Below, piece after piece: positions 14,158 through 14,523 of a stretch of 14,523 nt of DNA (position 1 is its first letter; every line of letters starts with the position of its first letter). The notes below the pieces were generated by a model. It saw nothing but the letters and a program-made list of their open reading frames with translations. It did no database searches and was not told the origin of the DNA. The DNA is from Desulfobacteraceae bacterium (lineage in GTDB: Bacteria; Desulfobacterota; Desulfobacteria; Desulfobacterales; Desulfobacteraceae). The stretch spans positions 1 through 14,523 of the forward strand of contig JAFLJU010000405.1 in the NCBI GenBank assembly GCA_022712835.1, given 5' to 3'. Made by a program: the position numbers and the translations under genes.

Positions 14158-14523
14158 TTATTTGAAAGATCTTTCAAACAGATCTTCCATGGCGGCTTTG
14201 GCATCTTCGGTCAGTTTTCGGGTGCCGGTTCCGACAAAGGTTTTGTGGCAGATCACCGGCACGACCTGTTGCCAGGAATTGTCGATCCAGGAAAACCATT
14301 CCTTGCGATCTTGCTCATAGACAAAAATAGGGCGGTTAAAGAGTTTTCCCAGTTCCACCCCCCACCCGGTTCCCCCTTTGACGGTTTTGTCCGGGAGGAT
14401 CCAGCCGACGACAAAAATCTGGTATCCGTTGTTGATCATGTGAAAAATGGATTGGATCACCTTTCGGATTTTATTGACCTTGGAAAAGGATCTGCCCATG
14501 CGGGCGGAAACGATATCCATACT
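14158..14523 (-). CDS. SLOG-like Rossmann-fold protein, N-terminus possibly cut
   Basis: At least 120 residues are visible from the ATG at 14520, and the frame is still open at the right edge, so the true start may lie outside. A glycine-rich nucleotide-binding-like loop (KGGTGWGVELGKL) is followed by a strand and acidic residue (PIFVYEQDRKEW) and a C-terminal GTGTRKLTEDAKAAMEDLF. This pattern resembles SLOG/LOG-type proteins, which bind nucleotides, NAD or ADP-ribose derivatives. SARMGRSFSKVNKIRK near the visible N-terminus suggests an additional basic segment. It lies directly upstream of pncB on the same strand, which fits an NAD-related role, but specific activity cannot be assigned. Confidence 0.55.
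   Translation of the reverse strand, partial: SMDIVSARMGRSFSKVNKIRKVIQSIFHMINNGYQIFVVGWILPDKTVKGGTGWGVELGKLFNRPIFVYEQDRKEWFSWIDNSWQQVVPVICHKTFVGTGTRKLTEDAKAAMEDLFERSFK
14161..14178. repeat. Perfect 18-bp palindrome at the end of the SLOG-like gene
   Basis: TTTGAAAGATCTTTCAAA is fully self-complementary with no spacer and abuts the TAA stop at 14158-14160, encoding the last residues FERSFK. It could be a dimeric-protein binding site or coincidence of coding sequence. Confidence 0.4.

Overview
The window looks like chromosomal DNA of a Desulfobacteraceae-type sulfate reducer or a close relative. This is inferred from gene style rather than a marker gene: multidomain GAF/HDOD sensor kinases, a polyferredoxin-like protein, rubrerythrin and small CxxC proteins, and moderate GC. 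There are 12 protein genes, two of them cut by the window ends. I see no tRNA, rRNA, CRISPR array or transposase.

Layout. 1-1450: an AT-rich stretch on the minus strand with a truncated zinc-ribbon protein and a 352-residue iron-sulfur protein. 1447-2037: a long non-coding stretch with several strong inverted repeats, including a nested multi-arm structure at 1672-1810. 2038-3993 (+): a hybrid sensor kinase with two MshEN-like motifs, GAF, HisKA/HATPase and a receiver. 3987-4092: a convergent junction with a long hairpin and a 15-bp tandem repeat that copies the last codons of selO. 4078-6371 (-): selO and a diiron rubrerythrin-like protein, separated by a strong intrinsic terminator. 6476-6706 (+): a small protein of three exact 25-residue-period CxxCG repeats, divergent from the rubrerythrin gene. 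6849-12006 (+): four tightly packed genes for an HDOD-GAF histidine kinase, a stand-alone MshEN/GspE_N-like protein, a MinD/ParA-type ATPase with a repeat-bearing linker, and a radical SAM protein with extra cysteines. 12041-14523 (-): a receiver protein with a helical tail, nicotinate phosphoribosyltransferase, and a partial SLOG-like Rossmann protein.

How the parts may work together. The four-gene operon is the best candidate for an undescribed system. A sensor kinase, a possible cyclic-di-GMP-binding module with no motor ATPase, a positioning-type ATPase and a radical SAM enzyme are translationally linked, with no pilus, flagellar or chemotaxis genes in view. The hybrid kinase at 2038 carries the same MshEN-like motif, so two signalling proteins here may respond to one ligand. 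The receiver protein at 12041, which has no DNA-binding domain, could be an output for either kinase. The middle block (selO, rubrerythrin, CxxC repeat protein) has an oxidative-stress flavour. The pncB/SLOG pair suggests NAD-related metabolism. These functional links are inference from families and gene order.
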